From positions 1 to 25,091 of the forward strand of contig JBOEGA010000103.1 of assembly GCA_050633205.1 (NCBI GenBank): a stretch of 25,091 nt of DNA, read 5' to 3'. The stretch's first letter is position 1, and each line of letters begins with the position of its first letter. Source of the DNA: CBDHHC01 sp050633205 (GTDB lineage Bacteria; Pseudomonadota; Alphaproteobacteria; Rhizobiales; CBDHHC01). Positions 1-7,076 of this stretch are shown piece after piece. A model generated the notes under the pieces. It was given only the letters and a program-made list of their open reading frames with translations. It was not told where the DNA came from and ran no database searches. Made by a program: the position numbers and the translations under genes.

Positions 1-50
1 TCTTTGCACACCAAAGGTCAGATGGCTTATATCTCACTACCCAATACATA

Positions 51-724
51 TTACACGGTAACTGTTATCAACCCATTATTTCTGTAATTTATGCTTTCTG
101 AAACATGGTATTTCTCGTTATATATTCTATATACGGAGGCAGGAGGAAAGTTACCCAGAGTTCCACCAAGCCTGCTATATGCCAATCCCATTTTCTGCAA
201 AACTCTCTTTGATACAGGAACCTTGAGGCCATATGTGAACTGATAAAACGCCCCTCCAGGCACCATATTTGAAGTTATATTTTTCAGAACTCCAGCGACC
301 TTTCTTGTTGTCATCGATAGCAGCGGCAACCCACTGATAATTGCTCCAATCTTCTGATTTTCTCTGCGATGGTATTTCCAGAAACTGGCAGCATCCTGTT
401 GTAATACGGTAGCCTTGGGGTAGCGCTGTTTCAGTAAAGTGGCAAAACTCTCTCCCGCTTCAACAAGTATAAGCTGTTCCTCAGGTATCCCTCTTCTAAT
501 CAAAGCTCGTGTAAATACACCTGTGCCCGGACCNNNNNNNNNNNNNNNNNNNTTTCTTTTGTAATCAAAGATGCGAGAGACTGACTGGAGGGAATTACTG
601 AAGCAACCTGCAAAGGGTCCGCGAACCATTCTTTCAAAAACATTCCAATGTCTTTAAAGCCAGACCCTGGCTTTTTATCAGTATTCGTAACCAGTCCATG
701 CGGATTATAAGTTTTCATTGTCAT
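51..724 (-). CDS. Class I SAM-dependent methyltransferase, phospholipid N-methyltransferase (PmtA)-like, interrupted by assembly gap
   Basis: Probably transfers methyl groups from S-adenosylmethionine to phosphatidylethanolamine at the inner membrane; the PmtA-like family also resembles rRNA adenine methyltransferases. Visible are an N-terminal part with the WFADPLQVASVIPSSQSLA stretch typical of PmtA-like proteins, the SAM-binding GPGTGVFT loop, an acidic LVEAGESF strand end, a QQDA motif and a C-terminal NFPPASVYRI segment. The gap at 534-552 lies just before GPGTG, where the family usually has a hydrophobic strand ending in VEL. The parts on either side are in different frames. They join only if the true gap length is 2 modulo 3, so the 19 N are not the real size. 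Start is uncertain: ATG at 724, 718 or 736, none with a strong Shine-Dalgarno site. The tail after YRI is longer than I expect. Family call firm, substrate inferred. Confidence 0.75.
534..552. other. Assembly gap (19 N) inside the methyltransferase gene
   Basis: A run of 19 N. The reading frame of the methyltransferase differs on the two sides, so the run is a placeholder and not a measured length. Confidence 0.97.
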
Positions 725-790
725 TTGCCCTGCCATTCTGATGCAATTTAATGAATAGCTAGTGCAAATGAGAAAGCCTGACATTAACCC

Positions 791-827
791 AGGTTAAAAA
801 CCTGATAATACAGCATTTTCTGCTGTA
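791..827. other. Two adjacent hairpins upstream of the methyltransferase
   Basis: AGGTT (791-795) pairs with AACCT (799-803) around AAA, and TACAGCA (809-815) pairs with TGCTGTA (821-827) around TTTTC. They lie between the methyltransferase start and the second gap. Role unknown; they could belong to the methyltransferase 5' leader or to the end of the upstream transcript. Confidence 0.5.
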
Positions 828-831
828 ATCA

Positions 832-894
832 NNNNNNNNNNNNNNNNNNNNNNNNNNNNNNNNNNNNNNNNNNNNNNNNNNNNNNNNNNNNNNN
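832..894. other. Assembly gap (63 N)
   Basis: A run of 63 N in the intergenic region between the methyltransferase and the first GDSL autotransporter. It begins directly after a 16-bp perfect palindrome when read on the minus strand. Confidence 0.97.
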
Positions 895-910
895 GCTCTT
901 TATAAAGAGC
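895..910 (-). terminator. Palindrome after the GDSL autotransporter, probable terminator stem
   Basis: GCTCTTTATAAAGAGC is a perfect 16-bp palindrome 18 nt past the TAG stop of the minus-strand autotransporter. A U-run, if present, would lie in the gap, so the terminator call rests on position and symmetry only. Confidence 0.45.
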
Positions 911-928
911 AGTCTCCTGATAGATCTG

Positions 929-2938
929 CTAGAATTTGCTTTTAATAGAGATGCCTCCGGAAACTCCTGTTACGCCATCCTGACCAATAACAGTGGTTGC
1001 ATTGACACTGAAGGAAGTGGATTCACCAATTTTCTTCGATATGCCACCTGTAAGATACCCGTAGGTACCATCTGGGCGTTCGAGATATAAAGCTCCGATA
1101 GTATTTGAGTCCGGACCAAGATTTACTTTCAAATCATCGTCCTCGAATTCGTGTTCAATTGATACACGGAACATTGGAGTCCAGCCGTCAGGATCTTTAG
1201 GGTTGTAGGTTGCGGTCAGGCTTGCTGTGACACGGGATGACTCTATTTCATTATCTCCAAATGCCATGCTGGTCGGACCGGTGGTTTCCGAGTATCCGTC
1301 TATTTTAACACGCTCATATGAATATGCTGCTGCGGGGTTGATACTCCAGCGCCCCATTGGCAGGACAAAGCCCGCACCAATACGCGCCAGTCTGTAGTCT
1401 CCATTCGTATCACCTGTATTGACCTCTTCGTTTGGTCCGATATTAAACCTGCGGGTGACGTCATTCAGATCAATATGTCCGGCACCAAGAACTGCATTGA
1501 CATAGGTTGATTTTGTGAGAGCCACATTGGCATAAAGAGAACCGATATAGGTACGGCTGTCAAAACCACCAGAGTTATCATCGTAGTCAACATCGCCACG
1601 ATTGAAGCTCAGGCTGACACCAATAAGAGCATTCGAGGATACAACCATATCACCGCCAACTCTGAGTGATTGTGTGCTGGCACTTGTTCCAGGATCAATC
1701 TGTCCTGCATCTGTTTCGAAGTAACCACCCTCAATTGAGGCATAGCCCTTGATATGACCTACATTGCGCCTTGCAATTCTGCCGGATTTGTCTCTGTAAT
1801 CGAAAGCACCAGGAGACAGGCGATCTTCAAGTGACAGACCATGCTGACGTAATGTAGAAAGCGTTGTTGTTGTAATTATTGCGTTTTGTGATGCGGCCTT
1901 AATGGACCCAAAAATGAATTCAGCGAAGTTACTGTTTGACTGTTGAGACAGGTGAACATCATCCGCTCTGACAAACGGGCCACCAGGGTTTGTATTAATT
2001 CCATCAATACAGGCCAGTGAGCTATCTACACAGGCAGGGGTCGTTAATGCACCATCAAGCAAAGATGTAAAGCCATATTTGACCGGTTCAAGTGTTGTTG
2101 CATCCACCAGGCGACTGAAATCAATCACCAGTCCATCCTTGCCATTCCTTAACGCTTTTAACTCGCTATTATAGTGCTGAAACAACGGCAATGTAGGAGT
2201 AGCTGTCAGGTTGCCGACCGGGACCGTCATGATAATAATATTCTTTGCGCCAGCCTGCTGCAGTCTGTTGATCTGGCCTTCCAGTGCAGACGCAGTACCT
2301 GTCAGGTTCACAAGGGCTTCACCTACCGTAATTGTCCCGGCATCAAGCTCTGTTGCATAGGCAAAGGCATCATTGGCACCAGCCCAGACAGCTACGAGAT
2401 CATTTTTCCGGAATTTACCACCAACATCAGATAAAAGCCGGTCAACCTGCACATGCACCGGTATTGCTGTTGCTCCAACCGAAAGGTCCTGGCTTATACT
2501 GGTTCCTTCAACCCGTGATCCACCCTGTGCGTAGTTGTTACCACCAACATTGATCGTATTTACAAGTTCATTATATTTGGCAATTTCTTCAGGCGTCATT
2601 CCAGCCGGCGGTGGTAGAATACCTGCTAACGGTACACCATTGATAATATTGGGAGACATGACTATGCCGAATTTTTCACTGAGAAAGTCGTTCCATATTT
2701 TAGACGAACCATCAGCATTTGCATTGGTGAATTTGTAATTGACATCAGGTGGAGAAAACAGACCACCATTTATTAATGAAAACTTTGCCGTATTGGAATA
2801 GGCTCCACCGTCGCTCAGACTGTCACCTACTACAAAGAAGCGGTTAAACTTTAGCCCTTCTGCACTCGCCAATGCAGGAGAAAGCACCATGGCTGCAAGC
2901 ATAAATGCCTTACAGCAAAACTTCACTATTCTGTTCAT
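929..2938 (-). CDS. Autotransporter GDSL/SGNH esterase (type V secretion), copy 1
   Basis: A surface-anchored or secreted lipase/esterase. A Sec signal peptide ends at ALASA. The SGNH passenger follows: GDSLSDGG with nucleophile Ser40, block II NYAQGGSRV, block III WAGAND with Asn189, and block V DDVH with Asp326 and His329, so the full catalytic set is present. The last roughly 290 residues are a 12-strand autotransporter beta-barrel ending in the outer-membrane signature SIKSKF. At 669 residues it has the usual length for EstA-like autotransporters. I chose ATG 2938 because GGGG lies five to six bases upstream; ATG 2944 overlaps that site. It stands alone on its strand, with the palindrome at 895-910 behind it. 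It is a paralogue of the gene at 15428-17296. Substrate unknown. Confidence 0.93.
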   Translation of the reverse strand: MNRIVKFCCKAFMLAAMVLSPALASAEGLKFNRFFVVGDSLSDGGAYSNTAKFSLINGGLFSPPDVNYKFTNANADGSSKIWNDFLSEKFGIVMSPNIINGVPLAGILPPPAGMTPEEIAKYNELVNTINVGGNNYAQGGSRVEGTSISQDLSVGATAIPVHVQVDRLLSDVGGKFRKNDLVAVWAGANDAFAYATELDAGTITVGEALVNLTGTASALEGQINRLQQAGAKNIIIMTVPVGNLTATPTLPLFQHYNSELKALRNGKDGLVIDFSRLVDATTLEPVKYGFTSLLDGALTTPACVDSSLACIDGINTNPGGPFVRADDVHLSQQSNSNFAEFIFGSIKAASQNAIITTTTLSTLRQHGLSLEDRLSPGAFDYRDKSGRIARRNVGHIKGYASIEGGYFETDAGQIDPGTSASTQSLRVGGDMVVSSNALIGVSLSFNRGDVDYDDNSGGFDSRTYIGSLYANVALTKSTYVNAVLGAGHIDLNDVTRRFNIGPNEEVNTGDTNGDYRLARIGAGFVLPMGRWSINPAAAYSYERVKIDGYSETTGPTSMAFGDNEIESSRVTASLTATYNPKDPDGWTPMFRVSIEHEFEDDDLKVNLGPDSNTIGALYLERPDGTYGYLTGGISKKIGESTSFSVNATTVIGQDGVTGVSGGISIKSKF

Positions 2939-3318
2939 ACTCATCCCCAGAGACGTTTGTTATTGTCACGTTTATTTATTTTCGCTTTTCAGGAATGAGA
3001 TGCTATGGGAGGCAAGTGTACAGCGTTATTCTTCTAAAGTACTGATGTTGCGGTCTCAGCACAGTTTTTGTGCAAACGTTTTTATTTCAGAGGAACAAGT
3101 ATAGCTATTTATATGGGTTTTATGCAGTTGTAACGATATTATGGTTATACTTTATATGGAGAAACGGTATGATAGTTCGCTTTTACCGTATTACCGATTT
3201 TTGGATTATACGAAAGCAATAATTGACTTATTGAATGTCGCTTAAAATACCGTTGGTCCTTAAAAATCTGACATTCAAAAAATAAGAAACCAGACATGAA
3301 GAAACAATAGAACGATTC
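2939..3318. other. Intergenic region with two inverted repeats
   Basis: No convincing gene. It is AT-rich and lies between the DUF2269 stop and the GDSL autotransporter start. ACGGTA (3164-3169) is inverted as TACCGT (3184-3189). TTGAATGTC (3231-3239) is inverted as GACATTCAA (3270-3278), with TTAAAA twice in the spacer. Neither is followed by a U-run, so neither is a standard terminator. The autotransporter promoter must lie here, but I cannot pick one. Confidence 0.5.
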
Positions 3319-3789
3319 CTACCACAACTCCGGCTTAGCCAGCATCAGCCACACAATACCGAGTACCGCAAAAAACGCCGGAAATCCGCAGGCAAACCAT
3401 ATGCGGTATAGCCGGTGATACTCATCCGGCAATTCAGTTCCTGTATTCCACGCCTCAATTGCAAGATTGCGCAACTTGATCTGAATCCACACAACAGGAA
3501 GCCAGAACATGCCAACAAAAACATAAAGCCCAAGAGACAATAAAATCCAGCTCTCAAGCAGAGACCACCCGGCATAATAGGTAAGAGCAATCCCCGTTAT
3601 CGGCTGTGCAATTGCGGCCGTTGCCGTAAATACCGTATCCGCCAGCACCACAATACCGGCAGTATGGGCAATAAGCGCCGGGTTCTGGCTTCGGTTGGAG
3701 ATTACCATAAAAAATGCAATGCCTGCTCCTGTCCCAAGCAGAACAGTGGCGCCGATAACATGCAGAAACAAAAGAAATTGCTGCATCAT
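3319..3789 (-). CDS. DUF2269 family integral membrane protein
   Basis: A 156-residue inner-membrane protein with four hydrophobic helices. The first carries LFLHVIGATVLLGTGAGIAFF, and the C-terminal half has WxxxDEYHRLYRIWFACGFPAFF, which fits DUF2269. Function unknown. It is translationally coupled to the SDR gene: the SDR stop and this ATG share a base (TGATG), with GGAG about eight bases upstream inside the SDR gene. A TTG one codon further upstream is possible but less likely. Pairing of a small DUF2269 membrane protein with an SDR-DoxX protein suggests joint work at the membrane, perhaps a redox or quinone-linked step; that is inference. Confidence 0.85.
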   Translation of the reverse strand: MMQQFLLFLHVIGATVLLGTGAGIAFFMVISNRSQNPALIAHTAGIVVLADTVFTATAAIAQPITGIALTYYAGWSLLESWILLSLGLYVFVGMFWLPVVWIQIKLRNLAIEAWNTGTELPDEYHRLYRIWFACGFPAFFAVLGIVWLMLAKPELW

Positions 3790-5102
3790 CAACGCTTCTC
3801 CATAAGAGCCACCACCATCAGTGCCAGCATAACCTCCGGTAAAACCTTTACCATCGGCCCAAGCGGATCAACCCACAGATCAGGTGCCCAGATTATTGCT
3901 CCCACCATATAGGAAATAGAAACTGCAATCATCCCTATACAGGCCCATCGAACCAGTTTGCGAACCAGAATGGAAAGCCCGAGAATTATATCTATAATAC
4001 TCCCGGCAAGAACACTTGCAAACGCAAATGAAGTGGAAACGCCGTGTTCAGTAAGAGCAGCAATAGCTTCATCCCTGTAAATCAGGCCAATTACCCCTGA
4101 AGCAATCCAGAACAATGATAAAATAGCAATCGCCATAGGCAATACCAGATATATTCGGGCAAACCAGCGTTCCTGTATGGTGCTCCTTATCGAGGCCAGT
4201 GTCTCCTTCAGCGGGCGGCACGGCTTGCCCCCGGCTTCTCGCCATGCTTTCGGATCTCCTGTAATGCCCCCTTCAAGGGCCCTGATTGCGGTAGTCCGCA
4301 GCGGAGAGCGCCATCCAAGCCAGCCCAGACCGTCGGCAATAAGCGACATGCTCCTGATCAAAATTCTTGGCACAGGCGCTTCAACCTTCCATCCTGGAAA
4401 CCCTTGCCACCTTCGGACCACACGCACGACATCCAGAAATCTGTACTGCTCGCTTTCCGTAAGGTCAGCCACAGTACCTGACGCAATGTCCCCCCGCGCA
4501 GCCTGCACCACAGCTCTCGCAACATCATCAACATAAACAGTCTGCACAGGAGCATCAGGAAATATCCTGAACCCGATCAGAGGTGTCGAAGCACATGCCC
4601 GCAAAAGGGCCGTCCCGCCATAAGCCTGTGAGCCGATAACGATAGTCGGCCGCAGAATGACATAATCCAGCCCCGACTCCATAATCTTCTGATCTCCCCG
4701 CATTTTCGAGCGCATAAATTCGGTGTTGGCATCTTCAGACACACCAGCTGCCGATATCTGAATAAACCGCGTATCAGTCCCGGATAATACCTCCATTAAC
4801 TGATTAATTGCCGTTTCATGAATAGCCTTGAGATTATCCAGCACACCGTCCTGTAACGCACCGGAGGCATTCACAACAACATCCACACCCTTAAGAATTT
4901 GCGACAGGTCATAAGTGCCCGTACTGGTAATATCCCGCTCTATCCATTTGATACCCGGATCACACAGCAAACCGGCTCTCATGGAGCGGCCGATTCCAGT
5001 CACCTGAAACCCTTCTGCCTTAAGTGCCGAAACACATGCAGCACCAATAAACCCGTAAGCCCCAAGCACAACGGCTCTTTTTTCTTTATTTTCTGCCTGC
5101 AT
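3789..5102 (-). CDS. NAD(P)-binding SDR (atypical, NDUFA9-like) with C-terminal DoxX-like membrane domain
   Basis: The N-terminal Rossmann domain (about residues 8-290) starts with VVLGAYGFIG, a GxxGxxG dinucleotide loop (Gly14, 17, 20). It continues with DVVVNASGALQDG, FIQISAAGV and YVILRPTIVIG, as in atypical, non-catalytic or reductase-type SDRs related to complex I subunit NDUFA9. Residues about 315-437 hold four membrane helices of the DoxX-like type (IGLIYRDEAIAALTEHG). Known relatives have the same two-part architecture; their substrate is not settled. It is the first gene of a two-gene operon with the DUF2269 protein. Start is ATG 5102, with only a weak GAAAG upstream. Its leader probably includes the hairpin-rich region 5175-5434. 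Confidence 0.85.
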   Translation of the reverse strand: MQAENKEKRAVVLGAYGFIGAACVSALKAEGFQVTGIGRSMRAGLLCDPGIKWIERDITSTGTYDLSQILKGVDVVVNASGALQDGVLDNLKAIHETAINQLMEVLSGTDTRFIQISAAGVSEDANTEFMRSKMRGDQKIMESGLDYVILRPTIVIGSQAYGGTALLRACASTPLIGFRIFPDAPVQTVYVDDVARAVVQAARGDIASGTVADLTESEQYRFLDVVRVVRRWQGFPGWKVEAPVPRILIRSMSLIADGLGWLGWRSPLRTTAIRALEGGITGDPKAWREAGGKPCRPLKETLASIRSTIQERWFARIYLVLPMAIAILSLFWIASGVIGLIYRDEAIAALTEHGVSTSFAFASVLAGSIIDIILGLSILVRKLVRWACIGMIAVSISYMVGAIIWAPDLWVDPLGPMVKVLPEVMLALMVVALMEKR

Positions 5103-5261
5103 AAGACTGCTTTCAGTTTGTAAAACTATTATCTCTCTTCATTGTAATACCTGCAAAAAATAAAGGAATATGCAAGGCAAACTTTGAAATCCGTCATTGA
5201 AATAAATTATCGTAAAATTTGCCTCTGAGGAATGCCTCACATCACATTTTATTGATCTCTG

Positions 5262-5333
5262 GTGTGGTGAATTTGAAATACGCCTCATTGTATCAGCACC
5301 TTCCGTAGCGTATTTCAAAGTCAAAAACCACAC
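5262..5333. repeat. Long inverted repeat A (hairpin with 24-nt loop)
   Basis: GTGTGGT (5262-5268) pairs with ACCACAC (5327-5333). TTTGAAATACGC (5272-5283) pairs perfectly with GCGTATTTCAAA (5308-5319). A 3-versus-7-nt internal loop separates the two helices. The terminal loop contains TCAGCACC (5293-5300), which is the exact complement of GGTGCTGA (5385-5392) in the loop of repeat B. Could be RNA structure or a relic of a small mobile palindrome. Confidence 0.75.
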
Positions 5334-5348
5334 TAGAAACATATACTT

Positions 5349-5426
5349 GCTAGTCACCTTTTTGAATCTGAAGTTCGTTCAACGGGTGCTGAGAAATGTG
5401 ACGAACTTCAGATTCAGGTGACTAGC
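5349..5426. repeat. Long inverted repeat B (hairpin with 22-nt loop)
   Basis: GCTAGTCACC (5349-5358) pairs with GGTGACTAGC (5417-5426), and TGAATCTGAAGTTCGT (5363-5378) pairs with ACGAACTTCAGATTCA (5401-5416). That is 26 paired bases with a single 4-nt bulge. The loop carries GGTGCTGAG, able to pair either with the loop of repeat A or with CTCAGCAC at 5427-5434 just outside the stem. Confidence 0.85.
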
Positions 5427-5448
5427 CTCAGCACACATCAGAACATGA

Positions 5449-5476
5449 TTGGGACAAAATGGTCCTTTTGTATTAT
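5449..5476 (+). promoter_or_regulatory. Candidate sigma-70-type promoter of the redoxin gene
   Basis: TTGGGA (5449-5454), a 16-nt spacer, then TATTAT (5471-5476), 36 nt before the redoxin ATG. A moderate match to the -35/-10 consensus. Confidence 0.4.
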
Positions 5477-5477
5477 A
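5472..5477 (-). promoter_or_regulatory. Candidate minus-strand -10 element facing the SDR gene
   Basis: Read on the minus strand, these bases are a perfect TATAAT preceded by GGG. I see no good -35 (TTGATT is 14 nt away). Transcription from here would carry both long hairpins in the SDR leader. Confidence 0.35.
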
Positions 5478-5511
5478 CCCATCGTGGAATTAATCAACCG
5501 GGAGATCAATT

Positions 5512-6144
5512 ATGTCCTACCATTCCAGAAATTTTCTATCAGCATTTGTTTCGGTACTTGCACTGACTATTTTTACAGTTTTAAATTCATCTGCCCTTCA
5601 CGCCAGTCCAGAAGTCGGGGCCGCTGCTCCGGCCTTCACAGCAAAGGACACCAATGGAAAAACCATTGACCTGAAAGCCCTTGCAGGCAAAACCGTAGTC
5701 CTGGAATGGACTAACAACGGTTGCCCGTTCGTCCAGAAACATTATGGTTCAGGAAATATGCAGGCTCTGCAAAAGGAAGCCACAGATAAAGGCATTGTCT
5801 GGATTTCTGTTATTTCATCAGCACCCGGCAAACAGGGCCATGTTGATGCTGAAGAAGCCAACAAGCTGACAACTGACCGCAAGGCTAACCCTACCTCAGT
5901 TATTCTCGACCCAAGCGGCAAGATCGGCAAAATGTACGAAGCGACTGCCACACCAAATATGTTTGTGATCGATGCCAAAGGCACACTTGTCTACAAAGGT
6001 GCAATTGATGACAAACCAAGTGCAAACCCTGCAGATATTGAAACTGCGAGCAATTATGTAAAACTTGCGCTTAAGTCTGTTGCTGAAGGAAAGCCGGTTG
6101 AAAAATCTGTTACCCGCCCTTACGGATGCAGCGTAAAATATTAA
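5512..6144 (+). CDS. Secreted redoxin / thioredoxin-family thiol protein
   Basis: A periplasmic thioredoxin-fold protein of the AhpC/TSA-redoxin superfamily, probably a thiol peroxidase or thiol reductase. A signal peptide covers residues 1-31, with cleavage near ALHAS. The mature part has AAPAFTAKDTNGK, the active site NNGCPF with Cys71, cis-Pro148 in ATPNMFVID, and a C-terminal RPYGCSVKY with Cys206 as a likely resolving cysteine. The single-Cys GCPF site in place of CxxC argues against a DsbA-like oxidase. The ATG has GGGAG seven bases upstream. It is monocistronic: a strong terminator follows, and the gene behind it runs the other way. Substrate unknown. Confidence 0.88.
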   Translation: MSYHSRNFLSAFVSVLALTIFTVLNSSALHASPEVGAAAPAFTAKDTNGKTIDLKALAGKTVVLEWTNNGCPFVQKHYGSGNMQALQKEATDKGIVWISVISSAPGKQGHVDAEEANKLTTDRKANPTSVILDPSGKIGKMYEATATPNMFVIDAKGTLVYKGAIDDKPSANPADIETASNYVKLALKSVAEGKPVEKSVTRPYGCSVKY

Positions 6145-6168
6145 TTACAAATACACTGATTTATGTCA

Positions 6169-6200
6169 AAGCCGTAGCAGATATCCGCTACGGCTTTTTT
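6169..6200 (+). terminator. Rho-independent terminator of the redoxin gene
   Basis: AAGCCGTAGC (6169-6178) pairs perfectly with GCTACGGCTT (6187-6196), loop of eight bases, followed by a T run to 6200. It lies 24 nt after the stop codon and ends just before the stop of the converging gene. Confidence 0.9.
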
Positions 6201-6203
6201 GTA

Positions 6204-6476
6204 TTAATGCTTATGATGTAATGGCGTTCTGTAAAAACTGTTCAGATTTCTCTGAACTTCCCGAAGGGCAGAACGGCATCTTGGTTTCAGCCGTGATCTG
6301 TTTCTGACCAGACAGGCTAGTATTCTGCCTCCACCCGGCGTCACCTTATAGCAGTAACGGTCATAATCCACCGCACATGCATGCAATACACGCGCTACCG
6401 GATGTGCCTGGGCAGATTGAGCTACGATCCCCAGACTGGCTAGCATAAAAATTGAAGCCAGAATATATTTCATCAT
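6204..6476 (-). CDS. Small secreted Cys-rich repeat protein
   Basis: A 90-residue exported protein. The signal peptide ends at AQSAQA. The mature part holds one copy of the Cys-rich repeat found in Golgi/FGFR-binding proteins and many bacterial periplasmic proteins: Cys34, Cys42, PGGGRILAC with Cys55, and Cys67. The four cysteines fit two disulfides. Function unknown. The basic, His-rich tail LHHKH is distinctive. Start ATGATG at 6476 with GGGAG six bases upstream. It runs toward the redoxin gene and ends four bases from its terminator. It could be oxidised by, or a client of, periplasmic thiol enzymes, but nothing in the sequence proves this. Confidence 0.8.
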   Translation of the reverse strand: MMKYILASIFMLASLGIVAQSAQAHPVARVLHACAVDYDRYCYKVTPGGGRILACLVRNRSRLKPRCRSALREVQRNLNSFYRTPLHHKH

Positions 6477-6512
6477 CTACAACTCCCAAAAAATTAGATG
6501 TGCAACTAAATA

Positions 6513-6902
6513 TCAGTCACCATATCTGCCTGACCATGAAGACGTACCCGCAGGCCCAGTTCTGGAACCCTGATAGGAGCAGCCGCCACCGGAACAGTTA
6601 CCGGAGCCGCCAAAAGTTGCCGTTCCGCCATTCGGTCCGGTTGCAGAACCGCTTCTTTCCCATCCGTTTTCGGTTCTTCTTACCTGCCCGTTACGAGTCC
6701 ATGTTTTGCCACGAGGACCGGTATAAGTGCGGCTTCTGGTGCATGTGCCACCACTGCAATGCCCCGTTACCTGTTTGCCCCATGTCCCGCCACCAGGTCC
6801 GGTAAACACTCTCTTTCGGCCCCATGCTGACGCATTGCTTGTTGTGAAAAAGATAACCAGTAACGAGCTGACACCAAGTGCAATAATTTTTTTCGAATTC
6901 AT
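6513..6902 (-). CDS. Secreted Gly-rich protein made of an exact 27-residue repeat
   Basis: A 129-residue exported protein; the signal peptide ends near SNASA. The rest is four units starting TGPGGGT (34), TGPRGKT (61), TGPNGGT (88) and TGPAGT (115), with a period of exactly 27. Units 1 and 3 also carry a CSGGTC or CSGGGC pair (Cys49/54 and 103/108), so the higher-order period is 54. It is rich in Gly, Ser, Thr, Arg and Trp with almost no hydrophobic core. This suggests an extended or beta-solenoid surface protein with two small disulfide loops. I know of similar GP-G-T repeat proteins in proteobacteria but no function. GAAGG lies eight bases before ATG 6902. It is 36 bp upstream of the Cys-rich gene on the same strand, so probably co-transcribed. 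Confidence 0.78.
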   Translation of the reverse strand: MNSKKIIALGVSSLLVIFFTTSNASAWGRKRVFTGPGGGTWGKQVTGHCSGGTCTRSRTYTGPRGKTWTRNGQVRRTENGWERSGSATGPNGGTATFGGSGNCSGGGCSYQGSRTGPAGTSSWSGRYGD

Positions 6903-7006
6903 TAAATTAGCCTTCTGCTGATTTGTGCTTGTCTCTGCACAGTTTCTGTTTCAACAGCATCATCATAGGAACAGGAGTTTTCCGTCTGATTGCAGATCAG
7001 CCCAGC

Positions 7007-7024
7007 TTTGTAACTTTTTGTAAC
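7007..7024 (+). promoter_or_regulatory. OmpR-type direct repeat upstream of the response regulator
   Basis: TTTGTAAC occurs at 7007-7014 and again at 7017-7024, a 10-bp period that puts both copies on one face of the helix. OmpR-family regulators bind such tandem sites, and TTTTTGTAAC resembles enterobacterial OmpR boxes. It lies 53-70 bp before the regulator's ATG and about 105 bp before the divergent repeat-protein gene, so it could control both. Inference from pattern only. Confidence 0.5.
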
Positions 7025-7076
7025 AGCACACAGAGCAGCCTTGTGAAAGACCTCATTTTTGAAATAGAGTACCCGC

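Larger units (their letters stand above)
5103..5511. other. Divergent intergenic region rich in hairpins
   Basis: No gene is visible in these 409 bp between the SDR and redoxin starts. In order: AGGCAAA/TTTGCCT (5175-5224), TGAGG-AATG-CCTCA (5226-5239), a long stem 5262-5333, a long stem 5349-5426, then the two oppositely directed promoter candidates near 5449-5477. The amount of symmetry is far above what I see in the other spacers of this window. See the separate entries for the two long stems. Confidence 0.7.

Noticed and set aside
4177..4536. Open frame of 119 codons on the plus strand
   Set aside because: It is antisense to the well-supported SDR gene, has no ribosome-binding site, and its composition is the mirror of SDR codons.
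5262..5426. Intact insertion sequence or MITE
   Set aside because: Two separate hairpins with different arms, no shared terminal repeats, no target-site duplication and no transposase in the window.
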